A stretch of DNA of 64,000 bases from CAVZCK01 sp963798805 (GCA_963798805.1 CAWCVC010000016.1:62001-126000), one strand, 5' to 3'. Numbered from the stretch's first letter, positions 43,655 through 52,416 are shown. A program made the numbers and translations. The notes: generated by a model from the letters alone, not told the origin.

Positions 43655-44454
43655 CGTATTCCCAACGACGAAGAAATCAACCGTCGTGGTTTTAATGCAC
43701 GGGCCAAAAGTGGGCAATTGGCCTGCTGTCCGGGCGAACACCTACGCAATCACTTGCTGCAGGAGCATCGTTGCGGTTTAGCGAATGGGCTATTTCGGCA
43801 ATTTGTTTACGAACGAGAGGAGTCCGCGGAACGGGGCCATAGAAAAGCGATCGAGCGGTTGAGCTGAGACTTGGTGTTTGAGGGCGAGGATCGGATTACA
43901 AGAAATCGTAGGCGATCCGATCGCAGCCGAAGGGACGGCGATGCTCACGTAAAACGATGCCGTCCCTGATTGACCGCAATCCTCTCAGCATCGGCACGGG
44001 CGCTCGAGCGAACACCGACCGCGACGGAGCGAGTGAGCTTGAACGAGTGGGTCCATACGTAAAAGCACGAATTTTTATGGCGTTGAAATTCGGATAATCA
44101 TGGCCTTGGCAAGAAATTGCCAACGCAACGTAATACAAATTATTCAACGCAACGGGACCAGGGTGGTCGCTCCCCCTGGTCCTTTTGGATCGAGGTGAGG
44201 CCCAGCCTTGCCCGGTAGATCGAGCTTGAAGATTGTTCCATCTGCGCCTCGTCCGAACCTACTCGTGTCTCCTGCGAAATTTTCAGAGATGAGCGCGATT
44301 CGCGTCCAAGTTCCAGCTTAGGCGGCGGTGATGTGAATTGGCTCGACTGTATGGCGCTGCGAAGATAGGATAATTCAAGAACTTACAACCGATCGCCGCT
44401 GACCACTACGCCAACTCACCTCGGGAATGTGCTCGCTCATGCTGGAAAGCAGGG
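43655..44454. other. Intergenic with an orphan terminator
   Basis: About 800 bp with no supported protein gene. It contains the terminator at 44155-44186 and, before it, a TTGGCA/TGCCAA hairpin at 44106-44123. A small RNA gene on the plus strand upstream of the terminator is possible. Confidence 0.4.
44155..44186 (+). terminator. Rho-independent terminator
   Basis: GGACCAGGG and CCCTGGTCC form a 9-bp GC-rich stem around a 10-base loop, followed directly by TTTT. It faces the plus strand, where no protein gene ends nearby. Confidence 0.7.
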
Positions 44455-44499
44455 TTGTCGGGTGATCTCAATCTTCATCGCCACCGACTTCATTCAGAA

Positions 44500-44729
44500 C
44501 GACGCCGAAGCCGCCCGGCACCGCTCGAACGCCACACTAGCGAGATCAAACGCAGAATCAGGTGGTCGACATCGACCCCAACGAAGCGGCCATTATCCGC
44601 CTGGTCGGCGCGGTCCTCCTGGAACAGAATGACGAATGAGCCGCGCAGCCTGCCGGCCGTACAAGACGGGAAACGATCACGACACTGAGCAAGGACCCTA
44701 TCCTTAGACTCCCCGCCGTGGCACGCTGA
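44500..44729 (+). pseudogene. IS256-family transposase, C-terminal fragment
   Basis: PLERHTSEIKRR in one frame and, after a frameshift, NEAAIIRLVGAVLLEQNDE-stop-AAQ ... ETITTLSKDPILRLPAVAR in the next are the conserved end of IS256 transposases. The stop replaces the Trp of EQNDEW (TGG to TGA). It could be the other end of a copy like that at 30364, but there is no sequence overlap to test this. Confidence 0.75.
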
Positions 44730-44966
44730 CGCCGCCCGGCCCAGCCGATTATCGACGCCACCAACCTTTCGGCTACGCCGCGCGTCGGGGCACGATCCCA
44801 GGAGCAGAATACGCGCTATCGCACATCCGTAGCATCAGCGAATTACGGAAAGCAATTGAACTTGCTACAGAAATGAGCAGCGATGTTCCCCATCGCGAGT
44901 ACATCCTGATCCGAATTATAACCGGAGCATGTCAACCAACGCCGAACTTTGACCCCCCGTATTGCC

Positions 44967-45335
44967 TCATCCGAGAATGTTACCGAGATCGGGGGCTACC
45001 ACCGCTGGCCTGACTTGAGCGGAGGGGCTGGGTGAGACGTCGATGGCAGCAGGCTCCGATGGAGGGGCTGTGGTCAGGTCGGGCCCTGCATAGCCCGAGC
45101 CGTCCACAGCAGCGGGCGGTCGGGTCGGCGGCTGCCCTGCGATGATCTGCTGCGCAGCCCTGGTCCGTAGCACCCTTAGCAGGCGCTGCACGATCGAATG
45201 CTGCTGCGGCCCGAACTGATCGGGGTGCCGCTCTGTCAGCCGACCGAGGATGGCCAGCGCCGTCAGCTGCGGCTCGGCCGCAAGCCAGCCCTCGATCACG
45301 GCGACGTGCAGGTCAAGCATGGAGGGCATGCGCAC
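44967..45335 (-). pseudogene. Transposase-like C-terminal fragment
   Basis: 122 codons: VIEGWLAAEPQLTALAILGR then LTERHPDQFGPQQHSIVQRL LRVLR resembles the terminal helical region of Mu/rve-type transposases (GWL..P.LTA..IL..L...P..F). The rest is a Pro/Ala-rich tail. No catalytic core is present. Confidence 0.4.
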
Positions 45336-45539
45336 CCTGGTCTTGTAACGCCGTTTGGGGCGCCGGTGTCAATGGGCACCGAATTCTCCGCAGAAGTGGG
45401 CATTTAAAATGGCTCTGTCCGCGCTGGGTATGGGTTTCATCCAATGGCAGCGACCAGGCAGTGTTCGGGCACGAGGGAAGCACCGGATTTTTCCAGCATT
45501 CGCCGCCAGCAGGGCGAGCCCGTAGACTGCTGCTGGCAA

Positions 45540-45750
45540 CGGGAAACAGGCGCCGGTCAGGCTCGGCGTCGTCGATCCCCTCCGGCAAAGGCCAGCGGAT
45601 GCCGGACGCCTCGGCGCGGCGCACATATTCGGCTGCCTGCGTCTTGCTGACGCCGGTCGCCTCGCTGATCTTCCGGTAACTCATTCCAAGTGCGTGCTTC
45701 AGGCGAAGCACCTCGCGCACCTTCCGCATCGACAATCTCTCCGCCGGCAT
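45540..45750 (-). pseudogene. IstA N-terminal fragment of another IS21 element
   Basis: MPAERLSMRKVREVLRLKHA then LGMSYRKISEATGVSKTQAA, EYVRRAEASGIRWPLPEGID and RRLFP is the HTH start of an IS21-family IstA distinct from that at 12040. Similarity stops after about 70 residues. About 170 bp further on (45368-45415) TGTCAATGGGCACCGAATTC has the look of an IS21 end, so this may be an internally deleted element. Confidence 0.7.
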
Positions 45751-46043
45751 CGCTGGCCTCTCTCTGTTGAGAGGCAGCGATCAGGTGATTCGATCATCGA
45801 TGGGCGGCGCTATCGGCTGGCCCTCACCAGCTGTCCGGCATCATCGGACTGACGTCCGGCTTGCCCCGGATTCACCGTCCGCTTTGCGTCGGATTCCGCA
45901 ATCCGGTACAGTTCAGGCCGATCTGCTTATGACACCCGACCGGCAGCACCCGGTCAGGCTTTTCGGCCCCCTTCCACACGCCGCTCTCCCGGCAGTGGGG
46001 CGGCATTGCAGCCGCCGGTCAAGATCAGCAAGTTTGGGGTGCG

Positions 46044-46189
46044 TTGCAAGCCGCTCTCTGCGGTTCTGCGATCGGCGTTATCATTGGTCTTTACAAACGT
46101 TTGTTGATATTTGTTCCAATAATCGTGCTGATTTACGCAACCGCCTGGGTTTCGGATGTAAAACTAAAAGCCTTCTTACTTGGACCTTC
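46044..46189 (+). pseudogene. Small membrane protein split by IS66 (5' part)
   Basis: Reading frame ALCGSAIGVIIGLYKRLLIF, VPIIVLIYATAWVSDVKLKA, FLLGPS runs into the IS66 target GGACCTTC. It continues in frame on the other side from 52323 (APAPGLLPLAITLIIYPLAV, WRVRPTEKQN-stop at 52416). Joined with one copy of the duplication the frame has no stop. Two or three membrane helices are predicted. The start codon is unclear; TTG 46044 is the best candidate, the frame being open back to a TGA upstream. Confidence 0.5.
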
Positions 46190-46249
46190 GTAAGCGGGCT
46201 TGCCCTCCCACCTATCGGCTGAGCCCGGTTGATGGCGTAATGCCGGGCC

Positions 46250-46813
46250 ATGAGCGATGATTTTGACATTAAACTTAAGCGTAAGCTTGGAAGCAACGCG
46301 GGCCTGGGTGCCGCGAGCGTCTCGGCGTTTCGGCGGATCGAGCTGATCACGGGCGCCGCCCGGCGCCGGCGATGGTCGAGCGATGACAAGGCTCGCATCG
46401 TGGTGGAGAGTTTGAGGCCGGGCGCCAATATTTCGGAGGTGGCTCGGCGCAATGGGCTGTCCCCGCAGCAGCTCTTCGCTTGGCGCCGCCGGGCTCATGC
46501 GCTGTTTCAGGAAGACACCGACCAGGCGCCGGCCGCGCAGCCGGCAACCGCCGTGATCGGGCAGTCTGCGCGGAGGAAGGCGCAGCATGTTGAGCGACCA
46601 GAGATCGGTGCCGGCGCTCCGGCGTTCGCGCCGGTGGTGATTGCGGCTTCCTCACCACCACCATCATCATCGCTGCCGCCGTCTTCGCAACCGGCGCCTA
46701 ACGCCGTCGGACAGATCGAGATCACGATCGGCGATACCGTCGTTCGTGTCATCGGCCAGGTTGAGACCGCGATGCTCATCGCCGTGCTGCGTGCCGTGCG
46801 GAGGTCGTCGTGA
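46250..46813 (+). CDS. tnpA: IS66 accessory protein TnpA
   Basis: 187 residues. N-terminal HTH_8-type domain: FRRIELITGAARRRRWSSDD, KARIVVESLRPGANISEVAR, RNGLSPQQLFAWRRRAH. The C-terminal region is a serine/proline linker and IEITIGDTVVRVIGQVETAM, also found in this family. Required with TnpB for IS66 transposition. Its stop overlaps the tnpB GTG as GTGA. Intact. Confidence 0.9.
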   Translation: MSDDFDIKLKRKLGSNAGLGAASVSAFRRIELITGAARRRRWSSDDKARIVVESLRPGANISEVARRNGLSPQQLFAWRRRAHALFQEDTDQAPAAQPATAVIGQSARRKAQHVERPEIGAGAPAFAPVVIAASSPPPSSSLPPSSQPAPNAVGQIEITIGDTVVRVIGQVETAMLIAVLRAVRRSS

Positions 46814-46871
46814 TCACGGCGGGGGCAGAGATCCAGGTCTTCGTGGCGACCAAGCCTGTGGACTTCCGTAA
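46810..46871 (+). pseudogene. tnpB: IS66 TnpB, interrupted by the RIT element (5' part; 3' part 50286-50577)
   Basis: GTG 46810 gives VITAGAEIQVFVATKPVDFR, then the RIT insertion. The frame resumes at 50286 as QTDGLAAIVQAVLGADPFCG, AVYVFRSKRMDRVKLLWWDG, TGICLMMKRLEDSKFHWPPI, MMKLSAAQLSALLEGVAWAQ to TGA 50577. With one CCGTAA copy the join is 62 + 292 = 354 nt, exactly 118 codons, and restores the family box PVDFRK-x-x-DGL. TnpB is therefore disrupted, and the IS66 copy is probably immobile unless complemented. Confidence 0.92.
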
Positions 46872-46942
46872 TTATGCGGAGAGCGTAATTATGCAGAGTC
46901 CGCGGGGACAAATGATTGGCCACCGCGAACTTTTTGTCGGTC

Positions 46943-47956
46943 TCACTCAGCATAATTTGCCTTGCGCCCAGCCGCGCCCAACATAGCCATGAGCTTGTCA
47001 GGTGCGCGGAAGCAGCCGGGCTTCAGCATCGGCGGCGCCATGGTGGCGAGTGCTTCGAGCTTTTCGGTCGGATCGGCTCGAAGGTAGACCTCCGTGCTCT
47101 GCAAGCTGGCATGTCCGAGCCAGAGCGAGACTTTGCGGACATCGCGGGTTGCCTGAAGTGTGTGCATGGCGCAGGTATGTCGCAGAACGTGTGGGCTGAC
47201 GCTTTTCTCGGCGATCGACGGCGCTTTGCGAGCGGCAGTCGCAACGTGCTTGGTGAGAATGTACTCGAAGCCAGAGCGAGTCATCGCCTGTGCGCGGGCG
47301 TTGAGGAACAACTCGGGCGCGTCGCTCGCAGGGCGCATCTTGAGCCACGCTTTTACGGCAGCAGCGGTTTCCTTCCAGAGCGGCAAGATCCTCTCCCGGC
47401 GCCCCTTGCCCATGATATGCACGGTCGATATGCAACGGCGGTCGATCTGATCGAGCCGAAGACCGACCAGCTCCGACACGCGCATGCCTGCGGCGAAGGC
47501 AAGATGCAGCATCGCGCGGTCACGCATGCCGGACACAGTGTTCAAGTCTGGCGCGTCGAGCAGGGCTTGCAGTTCGTCACGGGTGAGATAGCAGATGAGG
47601 GCCTGATCGGTCTTCTTCACTGGGATCGCATGGATCCGACGCGACTGATCGAGGCAAGACGGCACCCTGTATTCCAGGAAGCGGAAGAACGCATTGATCG
47701 CAGCGAGCCGGGCGTTGCGTGTTCGCGCCGAGTTACCGCGCTTCGTCTCCAGATGCTCTAGGAATGCCAGGATCAGTGGTGCGTCGAGCCGCTCGATCTC
47801 GATCTCGGATGGCTTGGTCTTGAGCTGTCCGGCGGCGAAGCAAAGCAGCAGCTGGAAGCTCTGAGCGTACGCCTCGCAGGTATGCTGGCTTGCCCTGCGC
47901 TCTTTGGGCAGATGCTCGCGCAGGAAGCTACTGAGGTAGGGGGCGAGCGCGGTCAT
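46943..47956 (-). CDS. ritC: RIT tyrosine recombinase 3
   Basis: 337 residues, third gene of the trio. SAM-like N-terminal domain (ERRASQHTCEAYAQSFQLLL, SARTRNARLAAINAFFRFLE) and catalytic domain: Arg in AFAAGMRVSELVGLRL, Lys in IMGKGRRERILPL, HxxR in SPHVLRHTCAMHTL, His in LWLGHASLQSTEVYLRAD with the terminal Tyr. All catalytic residues are present. ATG 47956 overlaps the previous stop as ATGA. A longer reading to 48118 lies inside the upstream gene and is rejected. Confidence 0.92.
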   Translation of the reverse strand: MTALAPYLSSFLREHLPKERRASQHTCEAYAQSFQLLLCFAAGQLKTKPSEIEIERLDAPLILAFLEHLETKRGNSARTRNARLAAINAFFRFLEYRVPSCLDQSRRIHAIPVKKTDQALICYLTRDELQALLDAPDLNTVSGMRDRAMLHLAFAAGMRVSELVGLRLDQIDRRCISTVHIMGKGRRERILPLWKETAAAVKAWLKMRPASDAPELFLNARAQAMTRSGFEYILTKHVATAARKAPSIAEKSVSPHVLRHTCAMHTLQATRDVRKVSLWLGHASLQSTEVYLRADPTEKLEALATMAPPMLKPGCFRAPDKLMAMLGAAGRKANYAE

Positions 47957-48864
47957 GCGGTGCCTCCCGTGAGCAGCTCCTCGCCGGCCTCGGCGATCTG
48001 CCCCATCAGGACCGGCGTTGCCTGCAAGTACCAGTAGGTGTCGGTCACATGAGCGTGGCCCAAATAAGTGCTGAGCGCCACGATATGGCGGGCAACCGCC
48101 ATGCGATCGTGACCGCACTGCTCGAGCGAGCGAACCGCGAAGGTGTGGCGAAGATCGTGGATGCGAGGATCACGTCCGGCATGTGTGCCTCGAAGCCCGG
48201 TGCGGTCGAGCAACGTCAGGAAGACATACCGAACGCTGTTGTAGGGTAGCGGACGCCCAGCACCCGATACGAAGAGTACGCTGTCGCCAAGCACGCCGCG
48301 TCGAGCGGTCATGTACTTGTCGAGTTCCTGCTGCACCGTTCCATGCAGGGGCAGCAGGCGGCTCTTGTGGAACTTGGTCTCGCGGATCACGAGGCCGTCC
48401 GCCGTAACGTCGTCAATGAGCAGCGCCAAGGCCTCCGCGATCCGCAGGCCGGTCGCAGCGATGAGACCGATGAGCGTCTTGTACATGATCGGCCTGAAGG
48501 AGCCGGTGGGCTCAAGTGCCGCTGCAGCCCCAAGCAGCCGCGCGATCTCATCGGGTGCATAGATATATGGCGAGCGGCGCTTGGTCGTGACACGCCCGAG
48601 CGCTTCTGCTTCGGGAACCTGATGACCGGCGTTCTCGGCGCGCATGGCCAGCGCGAAGCGGCGTACCATGAGCAACCGGTTGCGGCGATGCTCGGGCGAT
48701 GGCGCCTTGGCGGCCCAGGCCAGAACGCGAGCAGACTTGATGTATCGGTCGCCGTGTTGCTCGGCGAACGCGACGAAGCTTCTGAGTTGGACCGACTGGC
48801 TACGAAGCTTGAAGCCCACCGAGCGTCTGCCATCGATATATCGTTCCAGGTCGCGGCTCAGCAT
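47953..48864 (-). CDS. ritB: RIT tyrosine recombinase 2
   Basis: 303 residues. MLSRDLERYIDGRRSVGFKL and RSFVAFAEQHGDRYIKSARV form the core-binding domain; the catalytic domain has Arg in IAATGLRIAEALALLIDD, Lys in TKFHKSRLLPLHG, HxxR in RIHDLRHTFAVRSLEQ, His in YLGHAHVTDTYWYLQ with Tyr candidates there. ATG 48864 overlaps the stop of recombinase 1, and its own stop overlaps the start of recombinase 3, both ATGA. The longer frame to 49155 is a shadow of recombinase 1. Confidence 0.92.
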   Translation of the reverse strand: MLSRDLERYIDGRRSVGFKLRSQSVQLRSFVAFAEQHGDRYIKSARVLAWAAKAPSPEHRRNRLLMVRRFALAMRAENAGHQVPEAEALGRVTTKRRSPYIYAPDEIARLLGAAAALEPTGSFRPIMYKTLIGLIAATGLRIAEALALLIDDVTADGLVIRETKFHKSRLLPLHGTVQQELDKYMTARRGVLGDSVLFVSGAGRPLPYNSVRYVFLTLLDRTGLRGTHAGRDPRIHDLRHTFAVRSLEQCGHDRMAVARHIVALSTYLGHAHVTDTYWYLQATPVLMGQIAEAGEELLTGGTA

Positions 48865-50102
48865 CACGCGCCTCCCGGCCAGGGCTGCGCGATCTGCCGC
48901 AGCATGGTGACATCGACCTTGGCGTAATGCGCGGTCATGTCCGGAGAGCGGTGCCGCAGAACGGCGCCAACCATGTCGAGGGTAGCGCCGCCCCGCAGCA
49001 TGGCTGTCGCAGCGGAATGCCGGAGCAGACTGGCGCCCTTCGTCGGGGTGTCGATCGCGGCCTTGCGAATGGCACTGCGAACGATGCTGCCGACGACATC
49101 GTGGCCGGTTATCGGACGTACGGGCGCGTTCAGCATGAAGAAGACGCGGTCGCATGCGACGCGCGGCCTCGCGCTCTCGAGATAGGCGAGCAGCGCGTCA
49201 CCGGCATCTTGCGGCAGCGGCAACCTCGTCTCGCGTCGGCCCTTGCCCCGGACGACTATGCTGGCCCGGCGCCAATCGAGATCGCCGAGGCGTAACGAGA
49301 CGATGTCGCCGGCCCTGAGCCCAAGACGAGCAATGAGCAGCAGGATCGCCCGGTCTCGCAAGCCGGTCGGCGTGCCCTCCTTGCACGTTCCAATGAGCTG
49401 CTCGACCTGCGCAGCATCAATGAACCGCGGCAATGTCGACAACCGCCACTGTGCGATGATCGGCACCGCATGCTCGAGCCCAGCTTGGCATCGGCCGTTC
49501 GCGCCGAGGAAGCGCACATAGCCACGCAAAGTGGAGGTCAACTTCTTCGCCTGGGCACGCGGAGTCCGCTCCGTCTTGGCAATGATGACCTCGCGGATGT
49601 GCTGCGCATCCCAACTGCGGGATCGGGGCCTCAGCGCAGGCAGCATCTGCATGAGCAAATAGCCTTGCAGCTCGATCGTTCTCTCGCTGAGACCGCGGTG
49701 CCGCCGCAGCCAATCCTGGAACTCGACGACACGGCGGTCGGTCGCAGAGGCGGCCGGCATTGTTTTCTGCGGAGCGATTCCTCGCTTGGCCAGGAAAGCG
49801 ACGAACCGGCAGGCGCGTCTCACATATCGGCCGGAAAGTTGCTTCTGGCGACGCATGCCCGGACATCGACAACGGTGACGCGAGAAGCGTCTCACGACAG
49901 CCTCGTCGATTTCGGCGGTCGCGACATCGGATTTTGCCAGCCAATGCGCGAGGTGTCGGGCCGCATCGTCGTAGCCGCGCACCGTCAGATCCGCATATCC
50001 CTCCTGCGAAAGCAGGCGCGTAAACTCCGCGATCAGCGGGGCAAGATCGCCAGCCTTCATGAGCTGCCGATCACGGCCGTTATCGTTCCTCGGGTACTTC
50101 AT
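48864..50102 (-). CDS. ritA: RIT tyrosine recombinase 1
   Basis: 412 residues, first gene of the trio and longest, as in other RIT elements. N-terminal part ADLTVRGYDDAARHLAHWLA contains an arginine/cysteine-rich segment (FSRHRCRCPGMRRQKQLSGR) that could bind metal. Catalytic domain: Arg in IARLGLRAGDIVSLRLGDL, Lys in VVRGKGRRETRLPLPQ, R-H in GASLLRHSAATAML (the usual His of HxxR is Ser here), LRHRSPDMTAHYAKVD with Tyr nucleophile. No partner outside the trio is visible. Confidence 0.92.
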   Translation of the reverse strand: MKYPRNDNGRDRQLMKAGDLAPLIAEFTRLLSQEGYADLTVRGYDDAARHLAHWLAKSDVATAEIDEAVVRRFSRHRCRCPGMRRQKQLSGRYVRRACRFVAFLAKRGIAPQKTMPAASATDRRVVEFQDWLRRHRGLSERTIELQGYLLMQMLPALRPRSRSWDAQHIREVIIAKTERTPRAQAKKLTSTLRGYVRFLGANGRCQAGLEHAVPIIAQWRLSTLPRFIDAAQVEQLIGTCKEGTPTGLRDRAILLLIARLGLRAGDIVSLRLGDLDWRRASIVVRGKGRRETRLPLPQDAGDALLAYLESARPRVACDRVFFMLNAPVRPITGHDVVGSIVRSAIRKAAIDTPTKGASLLRHSAATAMLRGGATLDMVGAVLRHRSPDMTAHYAKVDVTMLRQIAQPWPGGA

Positions 50103-50253
50103 TCCATGCTCCCTGCAGTTGCCATCAAGGCACTGAGGGAGGAGCCGAATTATGCGGAGTTAGGAAGCCGGGATGTCTCGCCAAGTTGTTGAAAAAATAC
50201 AGATCCTCGCAGCTGTTGCGAGCCAACTCCACATAATCGCACGCTGTGCATAA

Positions 50254-50285
50254 TTACGGTTATGCGGTGCACCGCATAACCGTAA
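50254..50285. repeat. 32-bp perfect palindrome at the RIT right end
   Basis: Two 16-bp arms starting TTACGGTTATGCGGTG, immediately repeated in inverse, spanning the element end and its CCGTAA duplication. Half of it, TTATGCGG, is the terminal box also present at the left end. Confidence 0.85.
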
Positions 50286-50577
50286 GCAAACGGACGGCCT
50301 GGCTGCAATTGTGCAGGCGGTGCTCGGCGCCGATCCGTTCTGTGGGGCAGTCTATGTGTTCCGCTCCAAGAGGATGGACCGCGTGAAGCTGCTATGGTGG
50401 GATGGAACCGGTATCTGCCTGATGATGAAGCGTCTGGAGGACTCTAAATTCCACTGGCCACCGATTGAGGATGGAATGATGAAGCTGTCGGCCGCGCAGC
50501 TGTCCGCCCTGCTCGAAGGCGTCGCGTGGGCGCAGGTCGAACGCCGCGAAGTCGTCCGTCCGAGTGCTGTGCAATGA
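50286..50577 (+). pseudogene. tnpB: IS66 TnpB, 3' part
   Basis: Continuation of the frame described at 46810. It carries the bulk of the IS66 Orf2 domain (GADPFCGAVYVFRSKRMD, VKLLWWDGTGICLMMKRLED). The TGA at 50575-50577 overlaps an ATG (50574) that may start tnpC. Confidence 0.92.
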
Positions 50578-50687
50578 CGGCGCGGCACGACAACTCACCC
50601 AGCCGATCGATGATGCGCGCAGCGTCCGAATCAGCAACGCTCTGGCTCGTTCTCGGCAAGACAGCCGCCTCAAAGCCGGCGCCAACC

Positions 50688-52280
50688 ATGACGCATGCAA
50701 GCGAAACGCTGCCCAACACGATCGATGCCTTGCGGGCATTGATCCTGGCTGAGCGCGCCGCTCATGCCACCATCGTCAGTGAACGCGACACGCTTGCTGC
50801 TCGCAATGCGCGGCTGGAGGCGATCATCAAGGAGATCCGCCGCGCGCACTTTGGGCGCAAATCCGAGCGGATCACCGACGACCAGTTGGCGCTTGCTCTG
50901 GAGGAACTCGAGACCTCGCTGGCCAAAGCCGAGGCGGAGGACGAGAAGTCCGATCCGGCGCTCAAGACCGAGCGTACGCGAAAGCGCCGCGCCAGCCGCA
51001 AGGAGAGCCTCGATCATCTGCCGCATGAGGAAGTGGTGATCGAGCCCGACAGCAAGGTGTGCCCGTGCTGTGGCGGCGATCTTCACGTCATCGGCGAGGA
51101 TAGCTCCAAGCGCCTGGACAAGGTTCCCGCTAAGGTGCGCGTGATCATCACGCGGCGGCCGAAATACGCATGCCGTGCCTGCGACAAGACGGGTGCGGAC
51201 GATGTCGCCGGTATCATTCAAGCACCGGCGCCCCCGCGGCTGATCGAAGGCGGCCTGCCGACCGAAGCCCTCGTGGCCGACGTCGTGGTGAGCAAGCACG
51301 CTGACCATTTACCACTCTATCGACAATCGCAGATCCTGGCCCGTCATGGCGTCAAGATCGAGCGCTCGACGCTGGCGCAATGGGTCGGTGCCGCCGCCGC
51401 CGAACTGCAACCGCTGCACGATCATCTGCTCGGTGTGCTCAAGGCCTCGCCGAAGCTGTTCTGCGACGAGACGCGCTGTCCAGTTCTCGATCCCGGTGCC
51501 GGCAAGACCAAAACCGGCTTCATGTGGGCGATCGCCCGTGACGACCGACCGTGGGCCGGCATCGATCCTCCGGCGGTGGCCTACTCCTACGCGCCTGGTC
51601 GCGGCGGCGAGCATGCAGCGAAGCTGCTCGACGGCTTCAACGGCATCCTGCAAGTGGACGGTTACGCCGCCTACAAGAAGCTGGCTGCGCCAACACGACC
51701 CGGCGGTCCGGTGACGCTCGCTTATTGCTGGAGCCACTTGCGAAGGCTATTTTACGAAGTCTATGTCGGCGGCAACGCGCCGATCGCGACCGAGGCGCTC
51801 GCGCGCATCAAGCGGCTCTACGACATCGAGGCCGAAATCCGCGGCCTGCCGCCCGGCGTCCGGCGCGCCATCCGTCTGGAGCGCTCCAGGCCCGTGGTCG
51901 AGGCGCTGAAGCCCTGGTTCGAAGCCAGCCTGGCCAAGCTGCCCAAAGGCGGCAAGCTCGCCGATGCGCTCCGCTATGGCCTCAACCAGTGGGACGGCCT
52001 GTGCCGGTATCTCGACGATGGCCGTATCGAGATCGATTCCAACACGGTCGAGCGCTCGATCCGCGGCCTGGCTCTTACAAGAAAGAACGCCCTGTTTGCG
52101 GGGCACGATCGCGGGGCCGCCGGCTGGGCGATGATCGCCTCGCTGCTGGAGACCTGCAAATTGAACCAGGTCGATCCATTGGCCTGGACTACCGACGTGC
52201 TCACAAAGCTCGTCAACCGCTGGCCGGCATCCCGCATCGACGAACTGATGCCCTGGGCCTACGCCGCAAAACCCGCGTGA
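50688..52280 (+). CDS. tnpC: IS66 transposase TnpC
   Basis: 530 residues from ATG 50688; a start at 50574, overlapping the tnpB stop as ATGA, would add 38 residues. N-terminal leucine zipper (ERDTLAARNARLEAIIKEIR, AHFGRKSER), a CxxC-type zinc site (SKVCPCCGGDLHVIGED, KYACRACDKTG), and the catalytic DDE domain: Asp in PKLFCDETRCPVLDPG, Asp in GILQVDGYAAYKKLA and Glu in DSNTVERSIRGLALTRKN. C-terminus LNQVDPLAWTTDVLTKLVNR. Intact. Confidence 0.93.
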   Translation: MTHASETLPNTIDALRALILAERAAHATIVSERDTLAARNARLEAIIKEIRRAHFGRKSERITDDQLALALEELETSLAKAEAEDEKSDPALKTERTRKRRASRKESLDHLPHEEVVIEPDSKVCPCCGGDLHVIGEDSSKRLDKVPAKVRVIITRRPKYACRACDKTGADDVAGIIQAPAPPRLIEGGLPTEALVADVVVSKHADHLPLYRQSQILARHGVKIERSTLAQWVGAAAAELQPLHDHLLGVLKASPKLFCDETRCPVLDPGAGKTKTGFMWAIARDDRPWAGIDPPAVAYSYAPGRGGEHAAKLLDGFNGILQVDGYAAYKKLAAPTRPGGPVTLAYCWSHLRRLFYEVYVGGNAPIATEALARIKRLYDIEAEIRGLPPGVRRAIRLERSRPVVEALKPWFEASLAKLPKGGKLADALRYGLNQWDGLCRYLDDGRIEIDSNTVERSIRGLALTRKNALFAGHDRGAAGWAMIASLLETCKLNQVDPLAWTTDVLTKLVNRWPASRIDELMPWAYAAKPA

Positions 52281-52322
52281 ACGATCGTCAACGTGGGGTG
52301 GTTGGCCCGCTTACGGACCTTC

Positions 52323-52416
52323 CGCCCCAGCGCCTGGACTGCTGCCTCTAGCGATCACTCTGATTATATATCCCTTAGCGGTTTGGAGAGTTCGTCCGAC
52401 TGAAAAACAAAACTAG
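52323..52416 (+). pseudogene. Small membrane protein split by IS66 (3' part)
   Basis: In-frame continuation of the gene at 46044-46189 after the IS66 target duplication: APAPGLLPLAITLIIYPLAV then WRVRPTEKQN and TAG 52414-52416. It contributes one membrane helix and a basic tail. Confidence 0.5.

Larger units (their letters stand above)
46872..50279 (-). mobile_element. RIT (recombinase-in-trio) element, 6-bp target duplication
   Basis: 3408 bp bounded by CCGTAA at 46866-46871 and 50280-50285. Both ends begin TTATGCGG read inward and share an inner CGTAATTATGCA box. It holds three adjacent tyrosine recombinase genes on the minus strand, each overlapping the next as ATGA, the defining layout of RIT elements. 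The right end has a 32-bp perfect palindrome (50254-50285) and another inverted pair (AATTATGCGGAGTTAGG near 50148 against 50222-50236). Excising it restores the tnpB frame exactly. Confidence 0.92.
46190..52314 (+). mobile_element. IS66-family element carrying an inserted RIT element
   Basis: Left end GTAAGCGGGCTTGCCCTCCC (46190) and right end, read inward, GTAAGCGGGCCAACCACCCC (from 52314) are IS66 inverted repeats. GGACCTTC at 46182-46189 and 52315-52322 is a perfect 8-bp target duplication, the family's usual length. Contains tnpA, tnpB (interrupted) and tnpC. Without the 3414-bp insert and duplicated bases the IS would be about 2.7 kb. Confidence 0.95.

Noticed and set aside
46916..47761. 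281-codon plus-strand frame opposite the third RIT recombinase
   Set aside because: Mirror frame of a clearly conserved tyrosine recombinase.
47953..49155. 400-codon version of the second RIT recombinase
   Set aside because: The first 97 codons overlap recombinase 1 in another frame and are low-complexity Arg-rich; the ATGA overlap fixes the start at 48864.
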